A stretch of 29,349 nucleotides of DNA from Rhodocyclaceae bacterium UBA1310. GTDB lineage: Bacteria; Pseudomonadota; Gammaproteobacteria; Burkholderiales; Rhodocyclaceae. The translations under genes were made by a program, and so were the position numbers. How positions within the stretch are numbered: the first letter of the stretch is position 1; every line of letters begins with the position of its first letter. The DNA lies in the NCBI GenBank assembly GCA_002307175.1, contig DBTS01000024.1, positions 29,064-58,412 on the forward strand. Direction: 5' to 3'. The notes beneath the pieces were generated by a model that saw nothing but the letters and a program-made list of their open reading frames with translations, ran no database searches and had not been told where the DNA came from. Of this stretch, positions 1 through 7,483 are shown piece after piece.

Positions 1-495
1 GCCGTCATCGGCGGCGGCAACTCCGGCGTCGAAGCCGCCATCGACCTGGCCGGCATCGTCGCCCACGTCACCCTGCTTGAGTTCGCCGACACCCTGCGCG
101 CCGATGCCGTCCTGCAGAAAAAGCTCTACAGCCTGCCCAACGTCACGGTCATCGTCAAAGCGCTATCGACCGAAGTCACCGGCAATGGCGAGAAGGTCAA
201 TGGCCTGGTTTACAAGGATCGTGACACCGAAGAAGTGAAGCGCATCGAGCTCGAAGGCATCTTCGTGCAGATCGGCCTGCTACCCAACACCGACTGGCTC
301 AAAGGCACGGTCGGCCTGTCCAATCGCGGCGAAATCGAAATCGACGCCAAGGGGCAAACCAACGTACCCGGCGTCTTCGCCGCCGGCGACTGCACCACCG
401 TGCCCTACAAGCAGATCATCATCGCCATGGGCGAGGGTGCCAAAGCCTCCCTTGGAGCCTTTGACCACCTGATCCGCAGCTCTGTGTCAGCGTAA
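1..495 (+). CDS. ahpF: Alkyl hydroperoxide reductase subunit F (C-terminal part, 5' end outside window)
   Basis: AhpF is the FAD/NADH-dependent disulfide reductase that recycles the peroxiredoxin AhpC in the cytoplasm. The window holds only the last 164 residues, open from base 1. Visible are the second nucleotide-binding glycine motif (GGGNSGVEAA) at the very start, the stretch GLLPNTDWL, and the C-terminal FAD-binding signature VFAAGDCTTVPYKQ. The last of these is characteristic of AhpF and thioredoxin-reductase-type flavoproteins and is close to the enterobacterial AhpF C-terminus. The usual AhpF length is about 520 residues, so roughly two thirds lies to the left. The gene ends in TAA and is followed 55 bp later by a strong hairpin terminator, so it is probably the last gene of an ahpCF unit. 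Confidence 0.95.
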   Translation, partial: AVIGGGNSGVEAAIDLAGIVAHVTLLEFADTLRADAVLQKKLYSLPNVTVIVKALSTEVTGNGEKVNGLVYKDRDTEEVKRIELEGIFVQIGLLPNTDWLKGTVGLSNRGEIEIDAKGQTNVPGVFAAGDCTTVPYKQIIIAMGEGAKASLGAFDHLIRSSVSA

Positions 496-550
496 ATTCA
501 GGCCTAATCCCTGACGACAAACCCGTGCGAGTCTGGCGGGTGGATTGCAA

Positions 551-585
551 GACAGGCCGGCTTTTGCCGGCCTGTCTTCGTTTTG
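551..585 (+). terminator. Rho-independent terminator after ahpF
   Basis: A perfect 11-bp stem (GACAGGCCGGC at 551-561 and its complement at 566-576) closes a TTTT loop and is followed by a T-rich stretch (TTCGTTTTG). It separates ahpF from the LacI-type regulator. It also rules out an earlier regulator start near 525, because that reading would run through the hairpin. Confidence 0.85.
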
Positions 586-614
586 CAATAGTCGGCACGC
601 TACACTCAGCGCTT

Positions 615-1622
615 ATGACAGAGCTGATTCTGGGCCGGCGTGCCACGATAGACGATGTTGCAAGCCTTGCCGGCGTTTCCCGTTCGGCTGTGTCGCGCAC
701 CTTTACGGCAGGCGCCAGCGTCTCGCGGCAAACCCGGGAGCGCGTCGAGCATGCCGCGCGCAGCCTGGGCTACAAGCCCAATGCGCTGGCACGCGGGCTC
801 ACCAAACAATGCAATCAGCTGATCGCCTTTGTGTCCGGTTTTCAGGACAATCTCTATGACGCTTCCTATCACGACAAGGTGCTGCTCGGTCTTCAGGCTG
901 CCGGCTTCCGTGTATTGCATGTGCATATAGGAAGTGGTGTTGAAGTTGGTGAGGCGCTCCTGGAAGCGCTGGACATTCCTGTCTCGGCTGCGGTTGTTGC
1001 TGGCGGCAGTATTGATGAAGCGAGTATTGCCGAGTGTATCCGTCTGCGCACCCCGATCATCCTGTGTACCGGTGAAACAGATCTTCAGGCCGTTGACTGC
1101 ATCAACAGTGACAATGCCGGGGGCACTCTCGCGGCACTTGAGCATCTTCTCGCCAGACACTGCCGCCGGATTGCCTATATTGCCGGAACGGCCGGAATGT
1201 TCTCGGCACGCGAGCGTCTTGCTGCGTTTCAGGGCGGTATGCAGATGCATGGCTTGCCGCCCTTGGCCGTGACCCAGGCGGACTTTACCTATGAAGGCGG
1301 CCTGCAGGCCACCCAGCAACTCCTGCAACGCTCCCCCTATCCGGATGCCATTCTGTGTGCCAACGATGCCATGGCGCTCGGTGCGCTGACGGCAGTGCGC
1401 GAACTCGCGGGCCTGCGTGTGCCGGAGGATATTGCCATCATTGGTTTTGACGACATTCCGCAGGCTGCATGGCCGAATTTCGCACTGACCACGGTGCGTA
1501 ATCCCGTGGCAGAGAAGGCGCATGCCATTTGCGAGCGTGTGCTGAGCCGTACGCGTGATCCGGCGTGTGCGAGCGTCAACCTGCGCTTTGCAACGCCTCT
1601 TGTTGTGCGCCGTACTGCCTGA
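615..1622 (+). CDS. LacI/GalR-family transcriptional regulator
   Basis: This is a 335-aa DNA-binding repressor of the LacI/GalR type. The N-terminal helix-turn-helix begins near residue 11 (TIDDVASLAGVSRSAVSRTF) and is followed by the hinge-helix region ending KPNALARGL. The rest is a periplasmic-binding-protein-like sensor domain with the typical AILCANDAMALGAL and IIGFDDIP stretches, and it ends with TPLVVRRTA. ATG at 615 is chosen because it places the HTH at the usual distance from the N-terminus; no clear ribosome binding site precedes it. The gene lies 110 bp upstream of an ABC transporter operon on the same strand, with a perfect LacI-type palindrome in the gap, so the local operon is its likely target. 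The effector is unknown; an imported sugar or sugar phosphate is the natural guess. Confidence 0.9.
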   Translation: MTELILGRRATIDDVASLAGVSRSAVSRTFTAGASVSRQTRERVEHAARSLGYKPNALARGLTKQCNQLIAFVSGFQDNLYDASYHDKVLLGLQAAGFRVLHVHIGSGVEVGEALLEALDIPVSAAVVAGGSIDEASIAECIRLRTPIILCTGETDLQAVDCINSDNAGGTLAALEHLLARHCRRIAYIAGTAGMFSARERLAAFQGGMQMHGLPPLAVTQADFTYEGGLQATQQLLQRSPYPDAILCANDAMALGALTAVRELAGLRVPEDIAIIGFDDIPQAAWPNFALTTVRNPVAEKAHAICERVLSRTRDPACASVNLRFATPLVVRRTA

Positions 1623-1693
1623 TCACAGGCAGCCGCAGACTAAATTTTTGTTGCAGTGCTGCCTGTCATTCCTCTGACACGTAGCCCGCGTAA

Positions 1694-1711
1694 TTTGCAA
1701 CCGGTTGCAAA
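1694..1711. promoter_or_regulatory. Palindromic LacI-family operator upstream of the ABC operon
   Basis: TTTGCAACCGGTTGCAAA is a perfect 18-bp palindrome with a central CG, the hallmark of LacI/GalR-family operators. Its CCGG centre is like that of GntR-type sites. It lies 22 bp upstream of the ATPase start codon and just before the ribosome binding site (GGGAG at 1722-1726), where a repressor would block transcription. I found no convincing -35/-10 pair around it. Confidence 0.7.
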
Positions 1712-1732
1712 AGATTCGAACGGGAGCAGAAG

Positions 1733-2842
1733 ATGGAAACCGGATCCTTGATCAGCATGCGCGGGCTGCGGGTTGCCTACGAAAAAACCGAAGTGCTCAA
1801 AGGTATCGATCTGGATATCCGCAAGGGTGAAATGCTTGCCCTGCTGGGAGCTTCCGGCTGTGGCAAAACCACTCTTCTGCGTGCGCTGGCGGGCTTCATG
1901 CCGGCAGCCGGTGGCAGCGTACATCTGCGTGGCAAGGATGTTTTGCCCCTGCCGCCAGAGGCGCGTGGCATGGCCATGGTGTTTCAGTCCTACGCGCTGT
2001 GGCCGCACATGAATGTGGCGCAAAACATTGCCTATGGGCTGCGTCTTCGTGGCATGCCCGCAGCTGAAATCAGCCGGCGTGTGGAAGACACGCTGGGCAT
2101 GCTGGGTCTCTCCGGCTACGGCACACGCCGCATCTCCCAGCTCTCGGGTGGGCAGCGGCAACGTGTGGCGTTGGGGAGGGCGCTTGCCATCGGGCCGGAG
2201 ATCCTGCTTCTTGATGAACCTCTCTCCAACCTTGATGCCGGCATTCGCCAGCAGATGCGCCATGAAATCCGCTCTCTCCAGAAGAAACTCGGGCTGACTG
2301 CAATCCTCGTTACGCATGATCGTGAGGAAGCATTGGCGATGGCAGACCGCATCGTCATTCTGAATGCCGGGTGCATTGAGCAGGTTGGCACACCAGAAGA
2401 GGTTTTTGGCGCACCAAAGACCCCTTATGTGGCCAGTTTCATGGGGGCTGGCAACCGCATTGGTTGCCGGGCCAGGCGGTCCGCCGATGTCTTGTGCCTG
2501 GAGGCAGAGGGCAATGCCGTTGCCGGCCAGATGCTTCTTCAGGTAGCACCAGAGATCCTGCCGCAATGCTCCGGCGAGGAGCCGGTGCAGGTGTATTTCC
2601 GTAGCGAGGCTGCGAGTCTGCATGTCTCGCATCAGCTGCCGGAGAACAGTCTGCGTCTTGCCGGGCGTGTTGGCAGCACGAGTTTCCTCGGCAGTGTCTA
2701 TCGGTGCGAGGTGAATACAGACTGTGGCAGTTTTCTGGTGGATCACCCGGTGCGCCTGAACTTCGATCAGGAAGTGCTGATGTGCGTGCCAGCCGCCATG
2801 CTCCACGTTTTTGCGCGACCCCATGCCAGTGCAGCGAATTGA
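1733..2842 (+). CDS. ABC transporter ATP-binding protein (Fe3+/polyamine/sugar-phosphate importer class)
   Basis: The 369-aa ATPase subunit energises an importer at the cytoplasmic face of the inner membrane. Visible motifs are Walker A GASGCGKTT (39-47), the Q-loop in VFQSYALWPH (83-92), signature LSGGQRQRVA (137-146), Walker B ILLLDEPLSNLD (157-168) and the H-loop His195. The last 130 or so residues form a TOBE-like extension. This layout matches the PotA/FbpC/AfuC/PhnT group, which serves iron, polyamines, 2-aminoethylphosphonate or hexose phosphates, so the ATPase alone does not fix the substrate. The start is supported by GGGAG seven bases upstream. It is the first gene of the operon, directly behind the palindromic operator. 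Confidence 0.93.
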   Translation: METGSLISMRGLRVAYEKTEVLKGIDLDIRKGEMLALLGASGCGKTTLLRALAGFMPAAGGSVHLRGKDVLPLPPEARGMAMVFQSYALWPHMNVAQNIAYGLRLRGMPAAEISRRVEDTLGMLGLSGYGTRRISQLSGGQRQRVALGRALAIGPEILLLDEPLSNLDAGIRQQMRHEIRSLQKKLGLTAILVTHDREEALAMADRIVILNAGCIEQVGTPEEVFGAPKTPYVASFMGAGNRIGCRARRSADVLCLEAEGNAVAGQMLLQVAPEILPQCSGEEPVQVYFRSEAASLHVSHQLPENSLRLAGRVGSTSFLGSVYRCEVNTDCGSFLVDHPVRLNFDQEVLMCVPAAMLHVFARPHASAAN

Positions 2843-2884
2843 CCTTGCCCTGGCGAATCCCTTTCAACTTGCAGGAGTTCAGAC

Positions 2885-4036
2885 ATGAAGCTTGAACGCA
2901 AACTCATGTGCCTTGCCCTTGGTTTGGGGCTGGGCCTTGCCGCACCGGCCAGCCAGGCAGAAACCGTGCTCACGGTGGTTTCCGGAGGCTCCCAGAACAT
3001 GGTCGACTACATTACCGACTATCTGGGGCCGATGTTCGAAAAGCTCAATCCCGGTGTCAAGGTCAAGGCCCTCGGCGTAGGCCCGGATGACGCTGGCTCG
3101 CAGAAGATCGTCGAGAAGCTGCAGGCCCAGAAGAGTGCCGGCGTCAAGGAATGGGACGTTGACGTTGTGGTGCCGAATCAGCAAAAGACTGGTGAAATGG
3201 TCAAGGCCGGGCTCTTGCAGAAGTATCGTGACAGCATTTCCACGGGCAAGTTTGCCGTGAGCCAGTCTGCCCAGCATGCGCTTGGCGTCAATGTTGGTGG
3301 CTACGTGATGCCGATGTTCGAGAGCCAGACCGCATTGGCCTATAACCCGGCACTGGTAAGCAATCCACCGTCTTCCTACGACGAACTGCGTCAGTGGGTG
3401 GCAAAGAATCCGAAAGCCTTTGGCTATAACGGGCTGAAGAATGGCATGTCCGGCGTGGCCTTCGTGGTCGGCTGGATGTATGCGTATGGCGGTAATCCCG
3501 CAGTGATCCAGCAGGGGCCGTACGACAAGAAAAATGAAGTCTCCTGGGACAAGGCTCTGGCCGAACTGAAGGCGTTCAACCAGCAGGTGACGTTCACGCC
3601 GGGAAACGCCGGAACGCTCGATATGCTCAATCGCGGCGAAATTGCCATGGGGCCGGTGTGGGTGGATATGTTCTATAGCTGGAAGGCCGATGGCCGCCTG
3701 CCGCCGAACCTCAAGCTCAAGCTGATTGCCCCCGGGATGCCCGGTCAGCCCTACTACTATGCGATTCCCGCACAGGCCCGCAATGCCGCACTGGCGCGCA
3801 AATTCATCGAGCTTGCAACCAGCCCTCAGGTGCAGGCCAACGGCATCGTCAAGCGCTTCAACTGGTATCCCGGTATCGATCCGAATGCCGTCAAATCGCA
3901 GTTGAGTGCCAAGGACTGGAGCGAGTTGTTCACTGACGTCACGCCTGCCGATCTCGCTGCAAACGCCAAGCCATTCCCGCTGGCGCCTTACTTCACGGAT
4001 ATGCGTGAGCGTTACGAAGCACGCGTGCAGAACTGA
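2885..4036 (+). CDS. Periplasmic solute-binding protein of the ABC importer (family 1, AfuA/PhnS-like)
   Basis: This is a 383-aa secreted binding protein that delivers the ligand to the two permeases. The N-terminus has a classic Sec signal peptide: basic MKLERK, a hydrophobic Leu/Gly stretch, then a likely cleavage after ASQA near residue 25. The mature part has the two-lobed family-1 binding-protein layout, with recognisable stretches such as LAYNPALV, GPVWVDMFYSW and YYYAIPAQARNAALARKFI. AGGAG lies seven bases before ATG. The family binds iron, 2-aminoethylphosphonate, polyamines or, in AfuA of Actinobacillus, hexose phosphates. The downstream phosphodiesterase and phosphatase genes make a phosphorylated ligand more likely than iron, which is an inference. 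Confidence 0.9.
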   Translation: MKLERKLMCLALGLGLGLAAPASQAETVLTVVSGGSQNMVDYITDYLGPMFEKLNPGVKVKALGVGPDDAGSQKIVEKLQAQKSAGVKEWDVDVVVPNQQKTGEMVKAGLLQKYRDSISTGKFAVSQSAQHALGVNVGGYVMPMFESQTALAYNPALVSNPPSSYDELRQWVAKNPKAFGYNGLKNGMSGVAFVVGWMYAYGGNPAVIQQGPYDKKNEVSWDKALAELKAFNQQVTFTPGNAGTLDMLNRGEIAMGPVWVDMFYSWKADGRLPPNLKLKLIAPGMPGQPYYYAIPAQARNAALARKFIELATSPQVQANGIVKRFNWYPGIDPNAVKSQLSAKDWSELFTDVTPADLAANAKPFPLAPYFTDMRERYEARVQN

Positions 4037-4048
4037 GTTTTTGAGTGA

Positions 4049-5008
4049 ATGGCTGGCTTCACCGATCAGGTATCACGTCGGCGGAGTCGGCCTGTGTGGG
4101 TAAAGTGTATGAATCAGACGAATGTTCTTCCCCGCCTGCCAGCTCTTCAGAATGGCCGCTGCAGCCTAAGCAGGGTGGCCCCGCATGTGCCTGTACTGCT
4201 CCTGCTGGTGCCGGCATTGCTGGTGGTGTTTGTGCTGTTTGTCTACCCGCTCGGGTATTCGCTCGTCTATGCGTTTCGTGACGAAAAACTCGGCGTGTGG
4301 GGATTGATGAATTTCCGGCAGGCATGGCTTCTGTATGCCAAAGATATTTTCCTGACACTTGGCGTATCGCTTGCCTCAAGCTTCCTGATCGGGTTTTTTG
4401 CGGTGGCGATAGCCGGTTACCTGAGCCTGGGTGAAAACCGCCGCGCTGTGGCCATTCTCAAATGGTTGTACCGCTGGCCCCTGTTCATCCCCGTGGTGGT
4501 GGTCGGGCAGATGATGCGTACCTTCCTGGCACGCAATGGCCTGATGAACAATGCGCTGATGGCACTTGGAGTAATCGAGCCGCTGCAGGCCGTGAGCTTT
4601 CTGGATTGGCGCGGCATGATTTTCACCTTTGTCTGGAAGCAGTTACCGTTTGCCACCCTGCTGATTGCCGGGGCCATGGCAGCGCTGGATCGCTCCATGC
4701 TGGAAGCTGCCCGAAACTTGGGCGCCGGGCGCCTGCGGGTGCTGTGCGGCATCGTGGTGCCACAAGTGTTGCCGACAGTGCTGGTGAGCCTGATCCTGTC
4801 CTTTGTGTCGATTCTTTCTGTGCTCTCGGTACCGATGATGCTCAATGCCGGCAGCCCGACCATGATTACGGTCGATATGGCCTGGCGTGTGGCATCGTAT
4901 TCCGATTATGGTGTAGCCAATGCGCTGGGCCTGATTTCTTGGGCGATGTGTGCCGTGGCCGCATGCTTCTATCTGCGCCACGGAGTGCGCGAGAGAGGGC
5001 TGCAATGA
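4049..5008 (+). CDS. ABC transporter permease 1
   Basis: This inner-membrane permease has about six hydrophobic segments; the first is the Val/Leu-rich segment VLLLLVPALLVVFVLFVYP. The cytoplasmic EAA loop that docks the ATPase is clear (EAARNLGAGRLRVLCGIVVPQ). The ATG at 4049 gives 319 residues. A second in-frame ATG at 4109 (MNQTNVLP) would remove 20 atypical Arg-rich residues and is also plausible; neither has a strong ribosome binding site. The gene follows the binding-protein gene by 12 bp (or 72 bp). Its stop overlaps the start of the second permease (ATGA), indicating translational coupling. Confidence 0.9.
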   Translation: MAGFTDQVSRRRSRPVWVKCMNQTNVLPRLPALQNGRCSLSRVAPHVPVLLLLVPALLVVFVLFVYPLGYSLVYAFRDEKLGVWGLMNFRQAWLLYAKDIFLTLGVSLASSFLIGFFAVAIAGYLSLGENRRAVAILKWLYRWPLFIPVVVVGQMMRTFLARNGLMNNALMALGVIEPLQAVSFLDWRGMIFTFVWKQLPFATLLIAGAMAALDRSMLEAARNLGAGRLRVLCGIVVPQVLPTVLVSLILSFVSILSVLSVPMMLNAGSPTMITVDMAWRVASYSDYGVANALGLISWAMCAVAACFYLRHGVRERGLQ

Positions 5009-5850
5009 GAGCCGCAGCGAGGGGTACAACAATGATGAATGCCTGTGGCCGCTGGCCGGCCATTGCGCTGCGCAGTCTGCTGCTGTTGCTGTTCGCTGTC
5101 GTGATTTTCGGGCCATTGCTGAACCTGCTGTTATGGACGGTGGCCGAAGCCTGGTACTTTCCGGCAAAGCTGCCTATTCATTGGGGATTTTCCTACTGGG
5201 GGCGGGTTTTCCGCCCCGAAGCTGGTGCCATGCTGGCACTCGGCAACAGCCTGTGGATTGCCGTTCTCACCGTGCTCGTCAGCACAGCCCTGGCGATACC
5301 TGCCGGGTATGCCCTGTCGCGGCGCAGCCTGCCCTGGCGGAGCGTGTTCCTGCTGGTCTTTCTGTTACCCCAGGCCTTTCCGGCGATTGCGGTGGATCTC
5401 AATATCGCCCGCATCTTTTACGGGCTTGGTCTGAATGGCACGGTGACCGGTGTGGTTCTGGTGCATACCCTGCAGGGTCTGGTCTTTTCTGTCTGGATTG
5501 CCTCGGCAGCCTTTGCCGGCGTGCATGCCGAGCAGGTCGAGGCTGCCCGCAATCTCGGCGCTTCTCCGTGGCGGGCCTTCTTCACGGTGAGTCTGCCACA
5601 GGCCAGCCCCGGCATCATTGCCAGTGCGATCTTTGTGTTCCTGATCTCGCTGGATGAGTTCTCCGGTACTTTCTTTGTCGGTGCCCCGGATATCAGTACG
5701 CTGCCCTTGCAGCTGTATACTGCAGCCACTGAGGGCAACTACCAGATAGCATCAATTACGGCGCTGCTGTTATTGCTGCCCTCCATTCTCTTCATGCTGG
5801 TGGTCGAGCGGTTTCTGCGGGCCGATGTGCTGGCAAAAATTGGTACCTGA
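5005..5850 (+). CDS. ABC transporter permease 2
   Basis: This is the second inner-membrane permease, 281 aa from the ATG at 5005, which overlaps the stop of permease 1 in an ATGA arrangement and is preceded by AGAGGG. ATG at 5032 or 5035 would also be acceptable. It has about six hydrophobic segments, starting with LRSLLLLLFAVVIFGPLLNL. The EAA loop reads EAARNLGASPWRAFFTVSLPQ. It should form a heterodimer with permease 1, as in PotBC, FbpB-like and PhnUV systems. The next gene begins one base after its stop, so the phosphatase is almost certainly in the same transcript. Confidence 0.9.
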   Translation: MRAAARGTTMMNACGRWPAIALRSLLLLLFAVVIFGPLLNLLLWTVAEAWYFPAKLPIHWGFSYWGRVFRPEAGAMLALGNSLWIAVLTVLVSTALAIPAGYALSRRSLPWRSVFLLVFLLPQAFPAIAVDLNIARIFYGLGLNGTVTGVVLVHTLQGLVFSVWIASAAFAGVHAEQVEAARNLGASPWRAFFTVSLPQASPGIIASAIFVFLISLDEFSGTFFVGAPDISTLPLQLYTAATEGNYQIASITALLLLLPSILFMLVVERFLRADVLAKIGT

Positions 5851-5851
5851 C

Positions 5852-6709
5852 ATGGCTGATCAATTCAAGCCGGAGCTGGCCCCGGCGGTTTCTGTGCGCC
5901 TCGATTGCGCACGTCTGGCAGTGCGTGAGGCAGGGGCATTCGCCCTGCGGTATTTCCGCGACAGGGATCTGGTGGTAGAGATCAAGGGCGCTCAGGATTA
6001 CGTCAGTCATGTGGATCGTGAGACCGAAGCGCTGCTCATGGGCACCCTGCGTAAGGAATTTGCCGATGATGCCTTTCTGGGGGAAGAATCCGGCGCACAT
6101 GGCCTGGATGCTGACGGGCGTTTCATCTGGGTGATTGACCCCATCGATGGTACGACAAATTATGTCCATGGCCTGCCGCTGTGGTGCATCTCGGTGGCGC
6201 TGGTGCATGGCCGTGAGATCGTGGCGGGCATTATCTTCAATCCGGTGACGGATGAATTCTATGAAGCCTGTGCGGGGGCCGGAGCCACCTGTAATGGCCA
6301 GACGCTGAGCGTATCGGGCGTCAGTGATCCGGGTCAGGCGCGTGTCGGTATGGGATTTAGCTATCGCCGCCCTCCCGAACTGCATGCCGAAGGTGTGCGC
6401 CGTCTGTTGTGCGCGCATTGCGAATATGCGCGCTTTGGCAGCGGTGCGCTGGGCATGGCGTATGTGGCGGATGGCCGCTTTGACGCGTACTGGGAACCCC
6501 ATATCAACGCCTGGGACGTACTCGCCGGGATCTGCCTGGTGCGTGAGGCCGGCGGCTGGTGCAATGATTTTCTGGCGGCGGATGGCTTGCATGCCGGCAA
6601 TCCGATTCTGGCGTGCACACCTGCGCTGAAACCGTTCCTGATGGCTACATTGGTGACTTTGTCTGATGAATTCAATGAATCCGATGGCACCGGGTGCGTT
6701 CGTGACTGA
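5852..6709 (+). CDS. Inositol-monophosphatase-family phosphatase
   Basis: This is a 285-aa Mg2+-dependent phosphomonoesterase of the IMPase superfamily (SuhB, HisN, CysQ relatives). The metal-binding signatures are all present: GEESG (77-81), DPIDGTT (96-102) and WDVLAG (221-226), with Asp222 as the third metal ligand. The family hydrolyses inositol phosphates, histidinol phosphate, 3'-phosphonucleotides or sugar phosphates, and sequence alone does not choose among these. It starts one base after the second permease stop and overlaps the 2H phosphodiesterase gene, so it is an integral operon member. This tight linkage to an importer argues for a role in using the transported compound rather than a housekeeping role. 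Substrate assignment is an inference. Confidence 0.9.
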   Translation: MADQFKPELAPAVSVRLDCARLAVREAGAFALRYFRDRDLVVEIKGAQDYVSHVDRETEALLMGTLRKEFADDAFLGEESGAHGLDADGRFIWVIDPIDGTTNYVHGLPLWCISVALVHGREIVAGIIFNPVTDEFYEACAGAGATCNGQTLSVSGVSDPGQARVGMGFSYRRPPELHAEGVRRLLCAHCEYARFGSGALGMAYVADGRFDAYWEPHINAWDVLAGICLVREAGGWCNDFLAADGLHAGNPILACTPALKPFLMATLVTLSDEFNESDGTGCVRD

Positions 6710-7244
6710 GCTGGTGGAAGACGTTGCGCCCCATGCCGGGTACTCGCTCTGGCTGCTGCCGGAAATCGCGTGGGCCAAGCGGCTCGACGCGCTTGTGATG
6801 CAATTGGCGCCATCTTTTGGTTGCCCGGTGTTTCAGGCGCACATGACCGTGCAGGGAGATCTCGGTGTGAGCCAGGGCGCCCTGGAAGCAGTGCTGGATT
6901 CCGCCAGGTGTATCCCTTTGGAATTCGAACTGGCCGGTGTGGAAACCTCGGAGGCCTACTTCCGCAGCTTCTATCTCCGATTGCGCGACAATCCGGCCTT
7001 TCGTTCCCTGCAGACCCAGGTTTCCACGCAGACAGGAACCGCGGTGGGGTTGTCACCGTATCCTCATGTCAGTCTGGTCTATGGCGAGCCTGCAGATCCC
7101 CAGCTCAAGGGCCGCTGGAGGGAGGTGCTGGCGTCTGCAGGGCTGCCGGTGACGCTGCGCTTCGATCGACTCGCGCTGGTGCGTTCCTCCAGGAAAGTAC
7201 CCATCGGGCAGTGGGCTGTATTACGAACGCAGCGCCTGGGCTGA
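6666..7244 (+). CDS. 2H-superfamily cyclic phosphodiesterase (CPDase / 2'-5' RNA ligase-like)
   Basis: This is a 192-aa protein with the two catalytic histidine motifs of the 2H phosphoesterase fold: H59-M-T-V and H134-V-S-L, 75 residues apart. Each lies in a plausible beta strand (FQAHMTVQG; YPHVSLVYG). Family members open nucleoside 2',3'-cyclic phosphates, ADP-ribose 1'',2''-cyclic phosphate or related ring phosphates, giving a phosphomonoester. It overlaps the phosphatase gene by 44 bp from the ATG at 6666; in-frame ATGs at 6675 and 6684 are alternatives. None has a strong ribosome binding site, which suggests translational coupling. As last gene of the operon it would produce the monoester that the phosphatase could then hydrolyse. 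That order of reactions is inferred. Confidence 0.85.
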   Translation: MNSMNPMAPGAFVTELVEDVAPHAGYSLWLLPEIAWAKRLDALVMQLAPSFGCPVFQAHMTVQGDLGVSQGALEAVLDSARCIPLEFELAGVETSEAYFRSFYLRLRDNPAFRSLQTQVSTQTGTAVGLSPYPHVSLVYGEPADPQLKGRWREVLASAGLPVTLRFDRLALVRSSRKVPIGQWAVLRTQRLG

Positions 7245-7483
7245 ACATCTTCCACACCAAAAATCTGTTTCCTGGCGGTGACACACGACAGGATTCCCCG
7301 GGCGGTATGGAACCTGCGCGTAACACTTCACTGCTATGTTCAATCCAGGGTGCCGCAGCGGCCCCCAAAACCTTGGAGATAGCGCCAGCAGCAAGGCTCC
7401 GCAGGTCTGACCATCCGGGCAAAATCCATCTGCCGGAATCGGTGGGGCTGATGTGCCGGACCTGAACATGGCAAAATGAAGAT

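Noticed and set aside
1733..5850. Calling the importer a ferric-iron (FbpABC) or 2-aminoethylphosphonate (PhnSTUV) system
   Set aside because: The subunit families overlap in sequence; there is no phosphonatase or transaminase gene nearby and no Fur box, and the operon carries a LacI regulator plus phosphoesterases. I leave the substrate open.
6770..7465. Long plus-strand frame overlapping the 2H phosphodiesterase gene and the gap after it
   Set aside because: The catalytic HxTV/HxSL motifs are in the other frame, and this frame has no recognisable domains; it is a GC-rich shadow.
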